A stretch of DNA of 64,000 nt from Acanthosepion esculentum (GCA_964036315.1 OZ038508.1:43707935-43771934), one strand, 5' to 3'; positions 20,370 to 32,160 are shown, counted from the stretch's first letter. Notes: generated by a model from the letters alone, not told the origin. A program made the numbers and translations.

Positions 20370-20371
<2 letters not shown>
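20169..20371. repeat. (AT)n-bounded element with terminal inverted repeat
   Basis: ACAAAGAATTAATT (20193-20206) is inverted at 20341-20354. Nearer the right side, GTTTAAATTG and CAATTTAAAC flank a GTCAGATCTGAC palindrome (20309-20334). The element lies between two (AT)n tracts, like the hammerhead hairpins, but I find no complete core in it. Confidence 0.6.

Positions 20372-20440
<69 letters not shown>
20372..20440. repeat. (AT)n microsatellite
   Basis: A pure AT run. Confidence 0.97.
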
Positions 20441-20444
<4 letters not shown>

Positions 20445-20955
20445 ATGAATGATTCATGTAATATAAATTGAACTGCACCATATACTTGATATCAAAAGAA
20501 CTGATCCGACGTGAAACTTTCAGATAATAATTGCCACATTCCTCTATTTATTGAACAATTTAGTTCATGCCACATCGACTGAAAAAAATTACTACAACAA
20601 AAGAATTCTCCTATTACCATAGTAGTAAAAAAAAAAACGCACACTCTTAAATTTAAAAAAATAAACAGAAATTTAACCTCAGCGTTGTGACCGCACGCTC
20701 CAAAATTTCTTACCGTTAACAATAACACATTTCTAAAAAAATATATTTCGGATCACATCTAAACTTTCGTTGTCCCGTTATTACCTGGATGTAAAAAACA
20801 AATCTATTTCCATTCCTGATGCTGATTTTTAAATTTACTGAGTTTTAAAGGCACGGCAAAATTCATAATTCACTGTTCCCAAGGATACAGAGAAGTCCAA
20901 TCATTCAGACGAGGGGCGGTAGCGTGTTCATTTTTATTAACTTTTGTTGTATCAG
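20441..20955. other. No recognisable feature
   Basis: AT-rich, with no frame of known family. Confidence 0.5.
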
Positions 20956-20959
20956 TTAT

Positions 20960-21060
20960 TAGTTATTAATGCTCTGTAAAATTACATTGAGCACTATTTT
21001 GTATAAATAAAAATATATATAAGAACACCGGATTATATATCTTACTGTTCTTTCTTTTTA
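20960..21060 (+). repeat. Dispersed (AT)n-associated repeat, copy B
   Basis: ATTAATGCTCTGTAAAATTACA ... AAGAACACCGGATTATAT ... CTGTTCTTTCTTTTTA matches 3538-3635. Here it is followed by TTTATACATACATACATTC and (AT)n to 21117. Confidence 0.75.
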
Positions 21061-21076
21061 TTTATACATACATACA

Positions 21077-21078
<2 letters not shown>

Positions 21079-21117
<39 letters not shown>
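21079..21117. repeat. (AT)n microsatellite
   Basis: A short pure AT run. Confidence 0.95.
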
Positions 21118-21119
<2 letters not shown>

Positions 21120-22555
21120 GGTTACCAGTATGGAATAAACTGACATAATTTCAGTTTTTCTTAGAATACATCTCCCTTGTTACCAGTCAACCTGGAAAAA
21201 TGTCATGTCATTGGCTTACCCTCTCGTTGGACATACCGACTGTATAATTTGCACACAGATGATACTACCCTGTAATATAGAGCACTTAAATTGTAAATGC
21301 TCATATACCTAAATATAAGCGACCGCTATTTTCTTGCCCCGATTCAAAGGCTAAGAGATAAACGACTATTATTTATCGATAAATAAATAATGAAAATTTA
21401 CCTAAAATCTCTAATTTACACGGCTAATCTTTGCCAAGGCACTCAAATATAATTGCATTCTCACATGGACTCAAATATAAACGAAGAATATCCAAATCCC
21501 AAGTATAAACGATCAATTTACACGGAGATTCAAATTTAAAAGACAAATATTTGTGCATGGATTCAGGTACCAGAATAACAAAATGAAAGGATGTTACTTA
21601 TAATAACGGGGAAAAAGCTTAGACGGTGGTATCCTTTTTGTAACTGGTGAGACCATGTGGATTCCTCTGTTCACTATACCGCTGCGGGCTTGTGACGTCT
21701 GTTTTCTCCGTGGCCTACATAGAAACTTGCGTGGGGAGTGCCATCTTGATTCAGGCGTGATAAGTAGAAACTACACTTCATCACTGTATGAACTGACCTC
21801 CATCACAAGTACCCACGTGACTCTCGTGACTGCATCATAACCAATGGGGGATAATCGCTCTTTGCACCCTTACAGTTCCTCCCAAACGACAGCAACACAT
21901 CACCGTTATTTGCCTTGGAGAAAATCATCAAATAAATAAACGTCCAGAGTGTATGCTTCCATTTTTACAGGACGTGAAAATAAGTACTTTTATTTACATT
22001 CAGGTTATTATCTTCATCTTTGTCGTTATTACTACACGATTTCCCTCCCTATGTACTGTAACCTTATTCATGGGTTTATTGATACACGTAACTTTCAGTG
22101 AAATTCGAATTATGCTCATTAATTTAATCTACAGGTATTAGATCTTTCTTTTTCCGCTGTCAGTGGCTAGGGATATCTCGTTTTCTTTATGTGTAGAGTT
22201 GTTCACTTACTTCTCGGGTTGTTCCCACCGAGTTAGAATCTGTACGACCCAAGAATGAACTCACAATAACTATATCACCAAATACACGAAACATCTATTT
22301 AATTCCGGGACACACTGGTAACATTTTTAATTATGAGTTCTATTCATGTTCAGGGTAGTACAGTCTGCACTAAGACAATCGATTAAGTTCAGTGTTCAGT
22401 CCAAATTTACTCAAAGCCAACCGACAGATACCTGAGAAAGGGCACAGGTGGGACAACAACAAAGGTGAGGATAGTAATCGGATGTATATAATGAATTTAT
22501 GATAACTTCTCATCTCAGAAATTACTAAGATTACTATCTTAACTTCATACAAAAT
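21120..22555. other. No gene
   Basis: No family-like frame. The stretch 21990-22060 (CAGGTTATTATCTTCATCTTTGTCGTTATTAC) weakly resembles 13428-13465, so it may be a further relic of that repeat. Confidence 0.4.
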
Positions 22556-22556
22556 T

Positions 22557-22569
22557 TTATATATATATA

Positions 22570-22621
<52 letters not shown>

Positions 22622-22626
22622 GCAGG

Positions 22627-22676
<50 letters not shown>
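22557..22676. repeat. (AT)n and (GT)n microsatellites
   Basis: (AT)n to 22617, an AAAGGCAGGAT linker, then (GT)n 22627-22676. Confidence 0.97.
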
Positions 22677-22679
<3 letters not shown>

Positions 22680-23410
22680 GAATGCACGGCCGCAATTTTC
22701 GACGGATTTGCACCAAAATTTACAGGCACATGCTCCAAGTTAGTGGCTAGGCCAAGACCGACCTTGCATTTCCCAATTCCCATCGATAGTGGAAATAATC
22801 GATTTTGTCATACTTCTACGATAGTTTTCATTTAGTTTGCGGCCATTTTCTACCGGTCAGAGTGAGAGCCTATAGCTGGCTGCCACGATTGGGCAGGAAG
22901 ATTCTATTGTCCAGCGTGAGAGACATCAGCTGACTGACATGAATGTTAACTAGCATGCTAGCATGCAAAAAAAATCGATAGCTGCATTCTTCACAAGTGG
23001 GAAAAATTTAAATCTGCATGGCACTTTACTCCAATTGGCTCATTCGCTTGCTTAAGCTCAGCGTTGATTCTGATTCCGCAGAACTGTGTTGGGTGTGAAA
23101 AAGTATTTGTTGTTAACATTCTTTTTTCATTTGGTTTTTCCAGTTACGAGTCCTTTTTTAAAGCTGATCGTTTTGTGTTCATTTTGTTTAGTTCCTTTTT
23201 CGTAACAGATTTATTGTTTAGCATAGAGCTTAGAAAAAATTCGCAGTGTGAGATAAGCAAGAAATAAGGCATGTAGCAACATCAGCGCGGCAAAGTGCAC
23301 TCCTTTAAAGGCAAGGAAGGGCAAAAATATTTTAAGTCAAGTGATAGCGATTGCTATATGAATCGTACGATTTTTGAATCAAGCACGGACAACGCCGGGT
23401 CATGCGGCTA

Positions 23411-23412
<2 letters not shown>
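22619..23412 (+). mobile_element. Helitron-like non-autonomous element (candidate)
   Basis: It starts AAAGGCAGGATGTGTG. Early on it has GACGGATTTGCACCAAAATT, a text I associate with Helitron-type repeats of invertebrates. It ends GACAACGCCGGGTCATGCGGCTAGT. CTAG followed by T fits the Helitron CTRR-T end, though the usual GC hairpin before it (CCGGGCAACGCCGGG) is degraded to CACGGACAACGCCGGG. No Rep/helicase frame is present. A possible relative begins at 62860. Confidence 0.45.

Positions 23413-23486
<74 letters not shown>
23413..23486. repeat. (AT)n microsatellite
   Basis: It begins directly after the CTAGT end of the Helitron-like element. Confidence 0.97.
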
Positions 23487-23488
<2 letters not shown>

Positions 23489-23939
23489 CATGAAAAAATA
23501 TCTGAAGAACGATCTGACCGCCTATTTTCAGTGCAACTGGGAGGTATTTTCTCGGTGTCGAATCTTCGCTGAACGTCTCTCACCCATTATCCAATCTGGA
23601 CGATTTTCTAAATCGACAGGACGAGGAAGTGATGAAAGTGAGGGCAAAGCAGAGGCGCTGTGTCTTTTGTTTACGCACTCGTAGGTATGGGTTGGGTCAC
23701 TGGCTTCGGAGGCTTTTCTGTTAATCAACTTAGCTTTTCCGATCAAAGCCACAAAGAAAAGAATATGTTATACGACATAAATTATTGATCAGCTTTATTG
23801 GATGCGTTAGTAAAATGAACAACAATGACGCCCTCCACATTTTCACCCCACGTTGGCCACCACCACCACCACCACCACCACCTTTACTTATCTCATTGTT
23901 TTCTGTTTTTATTATCATTTACGCCTTCAATGTTTATTC
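23487..23939. other. No gene; short (CCA)n
   Basis: A (CCA)n run at 23861-23882 gives poly-P, H or T frames. I see no family-like coding. Confidence 0.5.
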
Positions 23940-24880
23940 CATTCTATCTTTCTTTCTTTTTTCAATTATTCTGTTCAATTTTCTTTCTTTCACTCTTTCT
24001 TTCTTTTTTCTTTCGTTTTTTCTTTCATTCTAAATAGACCTGTCTACTATTTATTTCATACGAATTATTTTCTTTTCCAATAATGTTATATGATTTTCTT
24101 TTCATATTTGGTTCATTCCTTTTCCTTTTACTGTTTCTTTTTCCATTGGTTGATTGATACTTTGTCTGTTTCTTTTTTATTTATTTCTTCTAGTTCCGTT
24201 TTTTTTAATATTTTCATATTATCTTTAAATTGTTTCCTTTTTCTTTAATTAGGTTTCTTTCATTGTTTATTTTTCTTACTTTCTTTCTTTCTTTCTTTCT
24301 TTCAATTCGGTCTGCTTTTCATTCATAACGTTATATTATCTTTAAAATTGTTCCTCCTTCTTTCTTTATTTCCTTCTTTTTTCTTCTTTCTTTCTTTCTT
24401 TCTTTCTTTCTTTGTTTCTTTCAATTCGGTCTGCTTTTTATTCATAACGTTATATTATCTTTAAAATTATTCCTCCTTTCTTTCTTCTTTCTTTATTTCA
24501 TTCTTTTTTTATTGTTTCTATCTTTCTTCCAATTCGTTCTGTTTTGTATTTACAATATTATTTTTCTTTTTTTCATATCTTATATTTTCTTAAACTGTTC
24601 TTTCTTTCATTCTTTCTTTCTTTATTTCTTTATTTCTAACTGTCTTTCTTTCTTTCTAAGTAGCCATGTATGCACCTTATTTTACACACATTCTTTTAAT
24701 TTGCCCATAATGTTATAACTTTTAAAAAATGATTATTTCCTTTCCCTTTTACTCTTTCTTTTTACCTATTTGGTCATTTCTTTCTTTCTTTTTCTTTCTT
24801 TCCTTTCTTTCTTTCTTTCTTTTTCTTTCTTTCGTTCTTCTTTGCTTTCTTTCTTTTTAATTTCCTTTTAACACCTAAAG
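23940..24880. repeat. Polypyrimidine minisatellite, period of about 115 bp
   Basis: CTTT-rich DNA in which TTTCAATTCGGTCTGCTTTT...CATAACGTTATATTATCTTTAAAATT recurs (24301, 24419, with weaker units near 24192 and 24530), separated by (CTTT)n. Related units reappear at 25700 and 25876. Confidence 0.85.
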
Positions 24881-25478
24881 CAATAATCTCCCATTCTTTC
24901 TCTCTCCCTCCTTCTGATCCTTGTCCCCCTCCCACTCTCATAACACTTACATTTTTTGTTGCTCTTATTGTTGTTCGAGTAATTCTTAAACCTCAACCCA
25001 TCTTTCCCGTCCGCTTAATCTTAACCCGTCAGAATCAAGATCCCCTTGGTCTTGTCTTGCCAGATTTGAGCGTCTAGCTGCACTAATTGATTTAGCTTGG
25101 CAACAACATCAAAGAAAATCAGAGAAACTCCACTCCCAATCACCTGTTACAATTCGGAAATCACCGACTTCTGCCCCAGCCACTCACTAATCAGGTGATG
25201 GTGTATGAGGCTGACGATTACAATTTATCGGAGGAGAGACGGCTTCTTAGTCGACTCAATGTTATTATTTTGAATTTTGAGCTTGGTCAGTGAACCCGCC
25301 TGCCCCCGTAATCTTTAAAGACTGCGTTATATTGATGTTGCTCCTATATGGATCAAAGATGACGTTCTCTTGTTTTCCCGGCTTCTGGTCCTAATTTCAA
25401 ATGGACATCAATTTGTAAAATTGAAAACATATTTAGAAAAGGCTAAAAATGACAGTAACATAGTTTTATTAAATATTA

Positions 25479-25480
<2 letters not shown>
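24881..25480. other. No recognisable feature
   Basis: Mixed sequence without shared repeats or coding signal. Confidence 0.5.

Positions 25481-25481
<1 letters not shown>

Positions 25482-25551
<70 letters not shown>
25482..25551. repeat. (AT)n microsatellite
   Basis: A pure AT run. Confidence 0.97.
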
Positions 25552-25553
<2 letters not shown>

Positions 25554-25638
25554 AAGTGAACATAGAAGTCAGCACTTAGAAGCGACAGATATTGAGCACT
25601 TTATCCCATAAATATAGCACACTTTAAGACTATATTTC

Positions 25639-25640
<2 letters not shown>
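25552..25640 (-). mobile_element. Second copy of the 12211-12436 hammerhead element (partial)
   Basis: On the minus strand it reads GAAGAAATATAGTCTTAAAG, then TGGGATAAAGTGCTCAATA, then CTGTCGCTTCTAAGTGCTGA and TTCTATGTTCACTTT. These are the outer parts of the 12211 element joined right at the position of its hammerhead cleavage site (GTC|GCC). The ribozyme core is absent. (AT)n lies on both sides. Confidence 0.75.
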
Positions 25641-25688
<48 letters not shown>

Positions 25689-26003
25689 TCTTTTTTATTT
25701 ATTTCTTCTAGTTCGGTCTGTTTTATATTTGCATATTATTTTTAAAGGTTTACTTTTTCTTTAATTATTTTTCTTTCATTTTAAAACATTTAACTTTTAT
25801 CCATTACTGATACTAAATTTTGGTTAATTTTTTAAATTTTATAATTTTTTTTATTTATCTTCAATTTCTTTCTTTCAATTCGGTCTGCTTTTTATTCATA
25901 ACTTTATATTATCTTCTTTAGAATTGTTCGCCCTTCTTTCTTCTTTCTTTCTTTTTTCTTCTTTCTTTCTTTCCTTCTTGTTTTGTTTTTTGTTTCTCTC
26001 TTT

Positions 26004-26064
<61 letters not shown>
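25641..26064. repeat. (AT)n, pyrimidine minisatellite, (AT)n
   Basis: (AT)n to 25685; then TTTC-rich units like those of 23940-24880 (CTAGTTCGGTCTGTTTTATA, TCAATTCGGTCTGCTTTTTA); then (AT)n at 26006-26064. Confidence 0.9.
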
Positions 26065-26072
<8 letters not shown>

Positions 26073-26074
26073 GA

Positions 26075-26305
26075 TAAACACATTATTTAGTGGATAGACG
26101 TATTTGACTAGCAATCTCTTTATCGCTTTTGTTTTTGTTAACAATGTAATTTACGTCTACAAGATTGAGCAATAGAAATTCACCAATAAGACATAAATCT
26201 GATGATATACATTTCGTCAAGGATTGAACTTGCATCTTCATTATCAAGGGGAAAATCAAGTTAGACCAAGTGCGCTTTTGATTGCTCTGCTACATGAAAT
26301 TTCAC
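26075..26305 (-). mobile_element. tRNA-derived SINE (Ser/Leu-like layout)
   Basis: The minus strand has ATGTAGCAGAGCAATCAAAAG (A box), a long variable-arm-like part, then GCAAGTTCAATCC (B box; complement of 26223-26235). A body and a tail follow and end in (AT)n. The arrangement is the same as at 6240-6480, including TGGATAGACGTATTTGACTA near the tail. Confidence 0.65.
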
Positions 26306-26439
26306 AGAAAAGCAATGCTTAAATATTTTTACCATAGTGAAGTGCACCTTGCATTTGATCCAAGCCGATTTCTTTGATATGACTTTTTTCTTTCGTAGGA
26401 CTTTCGATTGCACAGGCCAATAAATGCCAGTTCTTTCTT

Positions 26440-27000
26440 TCTATGTACCGTGTCCCTTCAGGCCGTAGGTTATGATGGCTCTCCTCTTACCTCTATCCCT
26501 TGTAGCTCTCAATAAGTTTCGCCTCTATGTCACCTCTCCCAGATCACTCTCTCTCATCCACTTGCTCAAGGCCGGCAGGTATGTCACTCGCTTCTTTCCC
26601 TTGTCTGTATTTCCCTCTATACGACATGTGATTATCAGATTCTTCAGAGTCTTCTTTCTCATCACGTGTCCGAGAAATTTCACCTGCCTCTTCCTGATGT
26701 TAAGTATAAGCTTCCTCCTTGTTTGCATCCTCTCTAAAACTTCATCGTTGCTCACACGCTCGGTCGATGATATGCTTAGCATCCTTCTGTAAAACCATAC
26801 CTGCGTCGCCTCGAGTCTCTTCTTCATCTTTGAGGAGGCCGTCTAAATTTCGCTGCTGTAAAAAAGGACAGATGTCAGGTAACAGCTCAGTACTCTTTTC
26901 TTTGTCACCAATGATATCCTCCCGTCTCGCAATACTCTGCTCAGCCTTTGGAATGCGTCCTTGGCCATCCCAATACTTAGTCACACTAGTTAAAAACTAA
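26440..27000 (-). mobile_element. RTE-like LINE 3' fragment, best preserved
   Basis: On the minus strand, 26984-26820 gives AKDAFQRLSRVLRD-type text with frame breaks, then KKRLEATQVWFYRRMLSIS, STERVSNDEVLERM, RKRQVKFLGHVMRKKTLKNL, ITCRIEGNTDKGKKRVTYLP and LSKWMRESDLGEVT (26827-26525). The 3' end (26440-26480) is the family terminus. It covers about 150 codons of the RT C-terminus. Both the upstream piece and the frame shift show decay. Confidence 0.85.
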
Positions 27001-27597
27001 AACAGAAAAAGGACGTCTTACTCAAACACGTTTGTCCTATAAATATAAATTTTAATAGAATTATGTTGGATTAAATATTCCCATTAATCCAGGAGAAATT
27101 ACTGTATTAACTGTTTTATTTAATTGTCATTTTTATTACGCAGTGCACTTAAAACTATATATTTTATAGGATAATAAATTCCATTGCTTTTTCTTTCTTA
27201 TGAATAGAGGATATATTTCTGCGAAAATCGCAGTCGAAAGATATGTCATTGTACATTATATTTGTTTTCAAATTATTTACTCTATCTATACGAGATCTCA
27301 TCAAAAGGTATCGCGTCTTGTGCTATAAAATGAAAACTACCGTGCATAGCAATTCGACATTTAATCTCCTTCGATGTACTTCCATTCTGAAGCCACACAC
27401 TACATCCAGCGTTGTTTCCTTGGAAGGAAGCATGCCTGGAACGAATTCTCGGGGGTATAGAGCACTTGTCTTGTTGAATTCTCCTCGATGTCTTGAAATC
27501 TTGTTCTTTTTCAAAACGAAACGCTTAGCATCGGACTAAATTTCTGAGGTTCTTCCGGTTGCACATGCGCATGAAAGTGGGATGCTGTTATTTTTTA

Positions 27598-27600
<3 letters not shown>
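27001..27600. other. No recognisable feature
   Basis: No family-like frame. The 98-residue frame at 27243-27539 has no motif I can name. Confidence 0.45.

Positions 27601-27601
<1 letters not shown>

Positions 27602-27671
<70 letters not shown>
27602..27671. repeat. (AT)n microsatellite
   Basis: A pure AT run. Confidence 0.97.
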
Positions 27672-27673
<2 letters not shown>

Positions 27674-27674
<1 letters not shown>

Positions 27675-27840
27675 AGTGTCATTAAAAACGACAGACAAGG
27701 TACTACGGTTAAGATTTTTATTTAATTTTTCTTGTGTACGAACAAGAGCTTTCTTTGCTGGACAAAGGGTGTGTAAGAACTGTCCAAATGTTTTATTTTT
27801 CCGAGCGCTTTCGGCTATAGCCATTACCAAGGATGATTTG
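27674..27840 (-). mobile_element. PLE-type terminal repeat with hammerhead-like relic
   Basis: On the minus strand 27835-27800 reads CCTTGGTAATGGCTATAGCC followed by GAAAGCGC. GGC-TA-TA-GCC is a stem II and GAAA follows, but CTGANGA is degraded to a TTGGTAAT-like text. The segment abuts (AT)n, like the other hammerhead repeats. Confidence 0.4.
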
Positions 27841-28555
27841 ATTTTTCAGCCTAATTGAGTGTGTGCATTATGTGTATGTCTTAGTGTGTAGTAGGGGTGT
27901 TTTAATTTCCAATTACGGTTAGCACGCTGTGGCTTTGTTCGTAGTTAATATTATTATGCATAGGCTTTTTTATTATTAAAGCCTCCATTATTTTTAACCT
28001 TTTTTTTACAGGTGGAAACAATTAATATATTTGTGTTTTCTACTAGTATATTTCTAATGGAGTCTGGTAAATCTTTGTGTATATATATATTAAGTTTAAC
28101 AAAAACGCCTTGAATTTTTATTAAATCTATCATGCCTTGCCTTTTTTAAATAGTTTCATCCAATACAAAACCTGGACCTATTTATGGTAGAGTGATGTAA
28201 GAGCTTAAAATAAGGAGATAAAGAGATAAGGGTTGAGCCTGGACTTGAAGATGGTAAGATTGTGCCTGTCGGCGAAGTATCTACTTAGGAATTTGTCCCT
28301 TAAAGCAGCAAGTCCGTTCAATTTCGGCCCAATCAAATTCCTGTAAGTGATGTTTAATTTTAAATTCAGAGAGATAATACATCTGTTAGGATATTGTTAG
28401 AATCTAATGGATTAGTGACTTTCTGTCATTTAGGCATATCTTATGTCTGTGATCGGCATCTCTGTTTGATGCCATTATATCCAGTTTAACGTAGACATTG
28501 TCTATTCACTAAAAATAAACATCACCTCAATTAAGATCTACACGTTTTGTCAAAC
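27841..28555 (-). other. Possible decayed coding relic, family unknown
   Basis: Minus-strand frames give YRNLIGPKLNGLAALRDKFL, SRYFADRHNLTIFKSRLNPY and KDLPDSIRNILVENTNIL in separate frames. They look more protein-like than the surroundings and could be a LINE or PLE relic, but I recognise no domain. No start or intact frame is present. Confidence 0.25.
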
Positions 28556-28559
28556 TAAT

Positions 28560-29060
28560 CGGGATAAAAGAAACTAACCCTGAATCTTAAGAAAAACGAG
28601 TATATTGGGATTAGCAAATTTTGCAGCCTAAGACGCGACCAACGAATTGAAGAAATCAACACCTAGCAAGCAGAGAAATTCAACTATCTGGGAAGTGTTT
28701 TAACAGATATCGAAACATGTGACACAGAAATCCGAAGCAGCATTGGAACAGCGAACGATGCATTCTAAAATATAAACAATTTATTACTAAATAAGGAAAT
28801 TTTGTTAGAAACAGACGAATGGGTGAACTGCTATGTAATATCAATCCTTCTATGAGACAGACAATGTTGGACAATTTTTTCACCGATGAAAAGCAGACTT
28901 GAAGCAACAGAGATCTGGTTGTACAGAAAGTTGCTGAGAATATGAGCAAAGTTGACGTTTGGAATTTCATCTCTGGACATTGAAATTTAAAAAAAACAAT
29001 CTGTGAACATCCATGAGCGCCTACATCTTGAAGGAACATAGCATTACAAATAATTATTAA
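28560..29060 (+). mobile_element. RTE-like LINE fragment, internally deleted
   Basis: Plus-strand frames: EKFNYLGSVLTDIETCDTEI, SSIGTANDAF, a broken KINNLLLNKEI, VNCYVISILL, QCWTIFSPMKSRLEATEIWL and YRKLLRI. That is the RT region just after the catalytic palm. The DNA then jumps to the family's 3' end (28995-29050, ACATCCATGAGCGCCTACAT, CTTGAAGGAACATAGCA), so the VSNDEVL...FLGHIMRKEG section is deleted. The 144-residue minus-strand frame over it is a shadow. Confidence 0.75.
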
Positions 29061-30175
29061 CAGCTCACATTGCGTAGAAAGCAAGAAGTTGATAAGGCAA
29101 AGAGAATTTAACACATTTGGGACATATTGAAAACATGAGATGCCGGGTAAATAGGACGTTATCGAAGTAATTAGTCTGTGCGGATGAATTGTAGAACACG
29201 GACAAAGATGTTTGGTAAACAGTCAAAAGTAACTTAGGAATACAACGGACAGGAAGTTGCGTAGAGCCGTGATTTATTGAAAGAAAATTGTGCATAAGAG
29301 AACAAAATTTGTCCAAGTGACTCTACGCGATATGCATTCTTGTTCGGCATAAAAATGCTTGTACTAAACAAACTCTCACTTCAAGATCTATTCATCCGAA
29401 ACATATTTTTCTATAAGGCGTGTTCATTAGGAAGTAGGCAATTATACAGGTCAACACGATATCTGGTGTCAAGAAAAAAAAACACGTTTTGTAATTAATT
29501 TGATGGTGCTGATTCCGAAAATGACGTAAGTTTTTTTATGGTTAGCTCATTTGCTCACTTTTGGAAAAAAAAGATCAATTTACTATCTTGGCTGATCGCA
29601 AAATATAGTTAACAAAGGTCGTAGAAACCCATCAATATTCCGCTCGGACCAGCAATCTATGTCAACCACTTGAAATTAACTATTTTTATAAGAAAAAAGT
29701 ATTTTTGAGTCAAAAATTTAAAAATAGAAGTATCGAATTTTTTCATTTCATTGCCAAAATTCATATTAACTGATAAACTTTATCAATAATACACTTTAAT
29801 AAACCTGATAATTAAGATGACACCCTAAAATATTCTGTTTGATATTTATAAATTTATCCCATCACGATTATCCCTTTACTATGGATAGAAACCAAGCAGA
29901 TTGAGAAAATTTTGTTTTCTCAGTTGGAAAGAACAGCAAAAACGGTAGCTAACCAAGAAAAAGTAAAGTCATTTTCAAATTCAGCGCCCTCAAATTACCT
30001 AAAAAAAGAAAAGATGCCTGACGTCTCGACATTATTTAAAAAAGAATTGTTGTTAGCTAGTGTTATGGATCTGCATAAATTTCAATCCTTCATGGTCTTT
30101 AAGGACATTTCTTCCTTTGGCAAATCTTCCATAACGGCGTCCATTCACATAAGCTCATTACGCATGTGGCCTGCT
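29061..30175. other. No recognisable feature
   Basis: The 98-residue plus frame at 29912-30208 has no known motif and overlaps the next LINE fragment on the other strand. Confidence 0.45.
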
Positions 30176-30179
30176 GATT

Positions 30180-30480
30180 TACCTATCTATCTTGCCCTTG
30201 ACATGTGAGTTTTAGATTTTCCAAACACTCTTTTCTCATAATGTTTTTAAGAAGTTTCAGCTGTCGTTGTCTGATTCTAGCTATAAATGTTCTGTTGGTT
30301 TCCATTTTCATTAAGACGTCCTCGAGGCTTACCCTCCGGTCATTGAATTTTTCAATATCCTTATATAGAACCAGATTTCTGTTGCCTCCAGTTTCCTCTT
30401 CATCTGCCATAAAAGAGTATAAAAGTTCAGTACATTTTTATTTCTAGCAAAATTTGCCTGTTTCTTCGTACTTTTTTTTA
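30180..30480 (-). mobile_element. RTE-like LINE fragment
   Basis: The minus strand encodes MADEEETGGNRNLVLYKDIEKF (a drifted KLEATEMWFYRRM), NDRRVSLEDVLMKM, RTFIARIRQRQLKLLKNIMR and KECLENLKLTCQG. The order and spacing match the better copies. The 3' terminal sequence is missing. Confidence 0.7.
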
Positions 30481-30489
30481 GCTTTTGGA

Positions 30490-31095
30490 ATGTATTTTGT
30501 CCAATTCCTACGCGTTCGGATTTCGGTGCCGTATTTTCTATCTTTTATTAAAACAGATATTTAAACTTCTATAGCTACTCAATGTTGATATCCCCAATTC
30601 GTAGTTCGAATCACAGGTTTTTTTTCTCTTGCTGACAACTATATTTTCTGTCCTCGTTCAGTTGATGGCTAAACTCGTCTGTGAGTCATTGAAAATAATC
30701 CTGATGCAATGTTCTCACCTCGTGAGAGCTAGCAAATAAACAAAGCGAAATATTGATTTAATAGCAATCGAGGTGAGGTTGTTAGTCCAAATCTACCCGC
30801 GAGGCATTATGTGTTATTTCCAAGCATAAGACGACTGTTAACTTTAAATGAATGGCAACTACAGACGCAATTTTTTTTAAAATCTCGTATTAAGAACATA
30901 GTTAACAAAAACGGAAGCCATAAACCATACATGAAAGACATATTGCTTTGCCAGAGGAAAAGGAAAAACAGTGACAATTAAGAAGTGAAAACAGCTTTTT
31001 TTTTTGTCGTATTAGTTTAGAATTTTGCATCGTCATCATAGCCTCAAGAGATTTTCTTTACTATTTCAACATTCTACATTAATCCTCTTCGGGTT
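30490..31095. other. No recognisable feature
   Basis: AT-rich sequence without frames or shared repeats. Confidence 0.45.
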
Positions 31096-31099
31096 TTAA

Positions 31100-31420
31100 T
31101 AATTTCTTCTATGTACATGTCCCTGCAGGTTATGGGCGATAATGTCTTTGCAAATTTCCGAGCCCTTTGTGGCTCTTAGGTTTTGAGTTTTGTTATTTCT
31201 CATAATCCATATTCTTCCAACAACTTACGCAAGCTTGTTAGGTAGCTTACAGGTTGTCTCCATCCCTTTTACCTAAAATATGTCCTGTGTGTATCAAATT
31301 TTCCAAGCTACGTTTTTTTTCCGTTTTCCCTAAAACTTGGTCGTCACACACATGTTCAGTCCATAGTATTTTCAGTTTCCTTCTATAGGACTGCATATTT
31401 ATTGCCAAATAGGCTTTTTC
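31100..31420 (-). mobile_element. RTE-like LINE 3' fragment with internal deletion
   Basis: The complement of 31110-31150 gives the LINE's 3' terminus. Farther up, the complement of 31275-31310 gives ENLIHTG-like text, and 31340-31400 corresponds to LKILWTEHVCDDQVL and YRRK. The FLGHIM segment has dropped out. Confidence 0.6.
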
Positions 31421-31479
31421 TTAATTTGTGATGTTCTTAACGTTATTTTTTTTTTAACTCCTTTTTATTTTATAAATAT

Positions 31480-31870
31480 TTTCTTTTATGTGCCGTGCCC
31501 CTCTAGGTCCTGGGTGATCACGATTTTACAAAAATTCCGATCTTTCGAAGCGCCAAGCAATATTTGTCGATTTACTCTTCTGATGCCATTCTGCCATACA
31601 AAATTGTTATGTAGGTTACTCGCCGTTTCCTTCTGCCGATCTTTATTTCAATCAGCCCTGTGAGTATCAAATTCTCCCAGCCAACTTTCCTCATTATATG
31701 TCCCAGGAATCTCAGCTGTCTCTTTCCTATCCTTAGCATATATGACGTTTTCTTTCCATATTTCCTTAAAACTTCCTCGTTGCTCATATGCTCTTTCCAG
31801 GGTATTCCTAGCATTTTTCTGTAGGATTACAACTCTGCTGCCTCAAGCCTCCTCTTCATCTAAGAAATTT
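31480..31870 (-). mobile_element. RTE-like LINE 3' fragment, same orientation
   Basis: The minus strand encodes MLGIPWKEHMSNEEVLRKYG, RIGKRQLRFLGHIMRKVGWE, NLILTGLIEIKIGRRKRRVT and YITILYGRMASEE, then the 3' terminus (31490-31520). It lies in tandem with the fragment at 31100-31420. Confidence 0.8.
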
Positions 31871-31879
31871 GTCCAAAGT

Positions 31880-32160
31880 AAAGCGAGAAAAAATGACTAA
31901 TGATCAATTGTATGGAAACAGAATGTAGAGCCATTAAAAAGAGAGTCAGCCCTAAATGCGAGCGACGAATTGAATACGTCAAAATAAAGTCGATCCATGC
32001 ATTTAACTACGTGTTATAACAAACGGTAGAAAATATAACGCAGGAATTCGAAGACAAATTGGAACAGCAAAATATGCCTTCCAAAAACTAAGAAAAATAT
32101 TATGAAACAGGAAAATTTAGGTTTAAACAAAGACAAAACTGATCATTTTTTAAAGAATTT
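31880..32160 (+). mobile_element. RTE-like LINE fragment, opposite strand
   Basis: Plus frames: KRVSPKCERRIEYVK, SIHAFNYVL (usual FKYLGS), TQEFEDKLEQQNMPSKN (usual EIRRRIGTAKYAFQKL) and ETGKFRFKQRQN. This is the segment that normally precedes LLYGSECW. With the fragment at 31480-31870 it forms a tail-to-head inverted pair. Confidence 0.65.

Noticed and set aside
28680..29114. 144-residue minus-strand frame
   Set aside because: Shadow of the plus-strand RTE-like LINE fragment, whose peptides match the family.
29912..30208. 98-residue plus-strand frame as a gene
   Set aside because: No family motif, and its end overlaps the complement of a LINE fragment.
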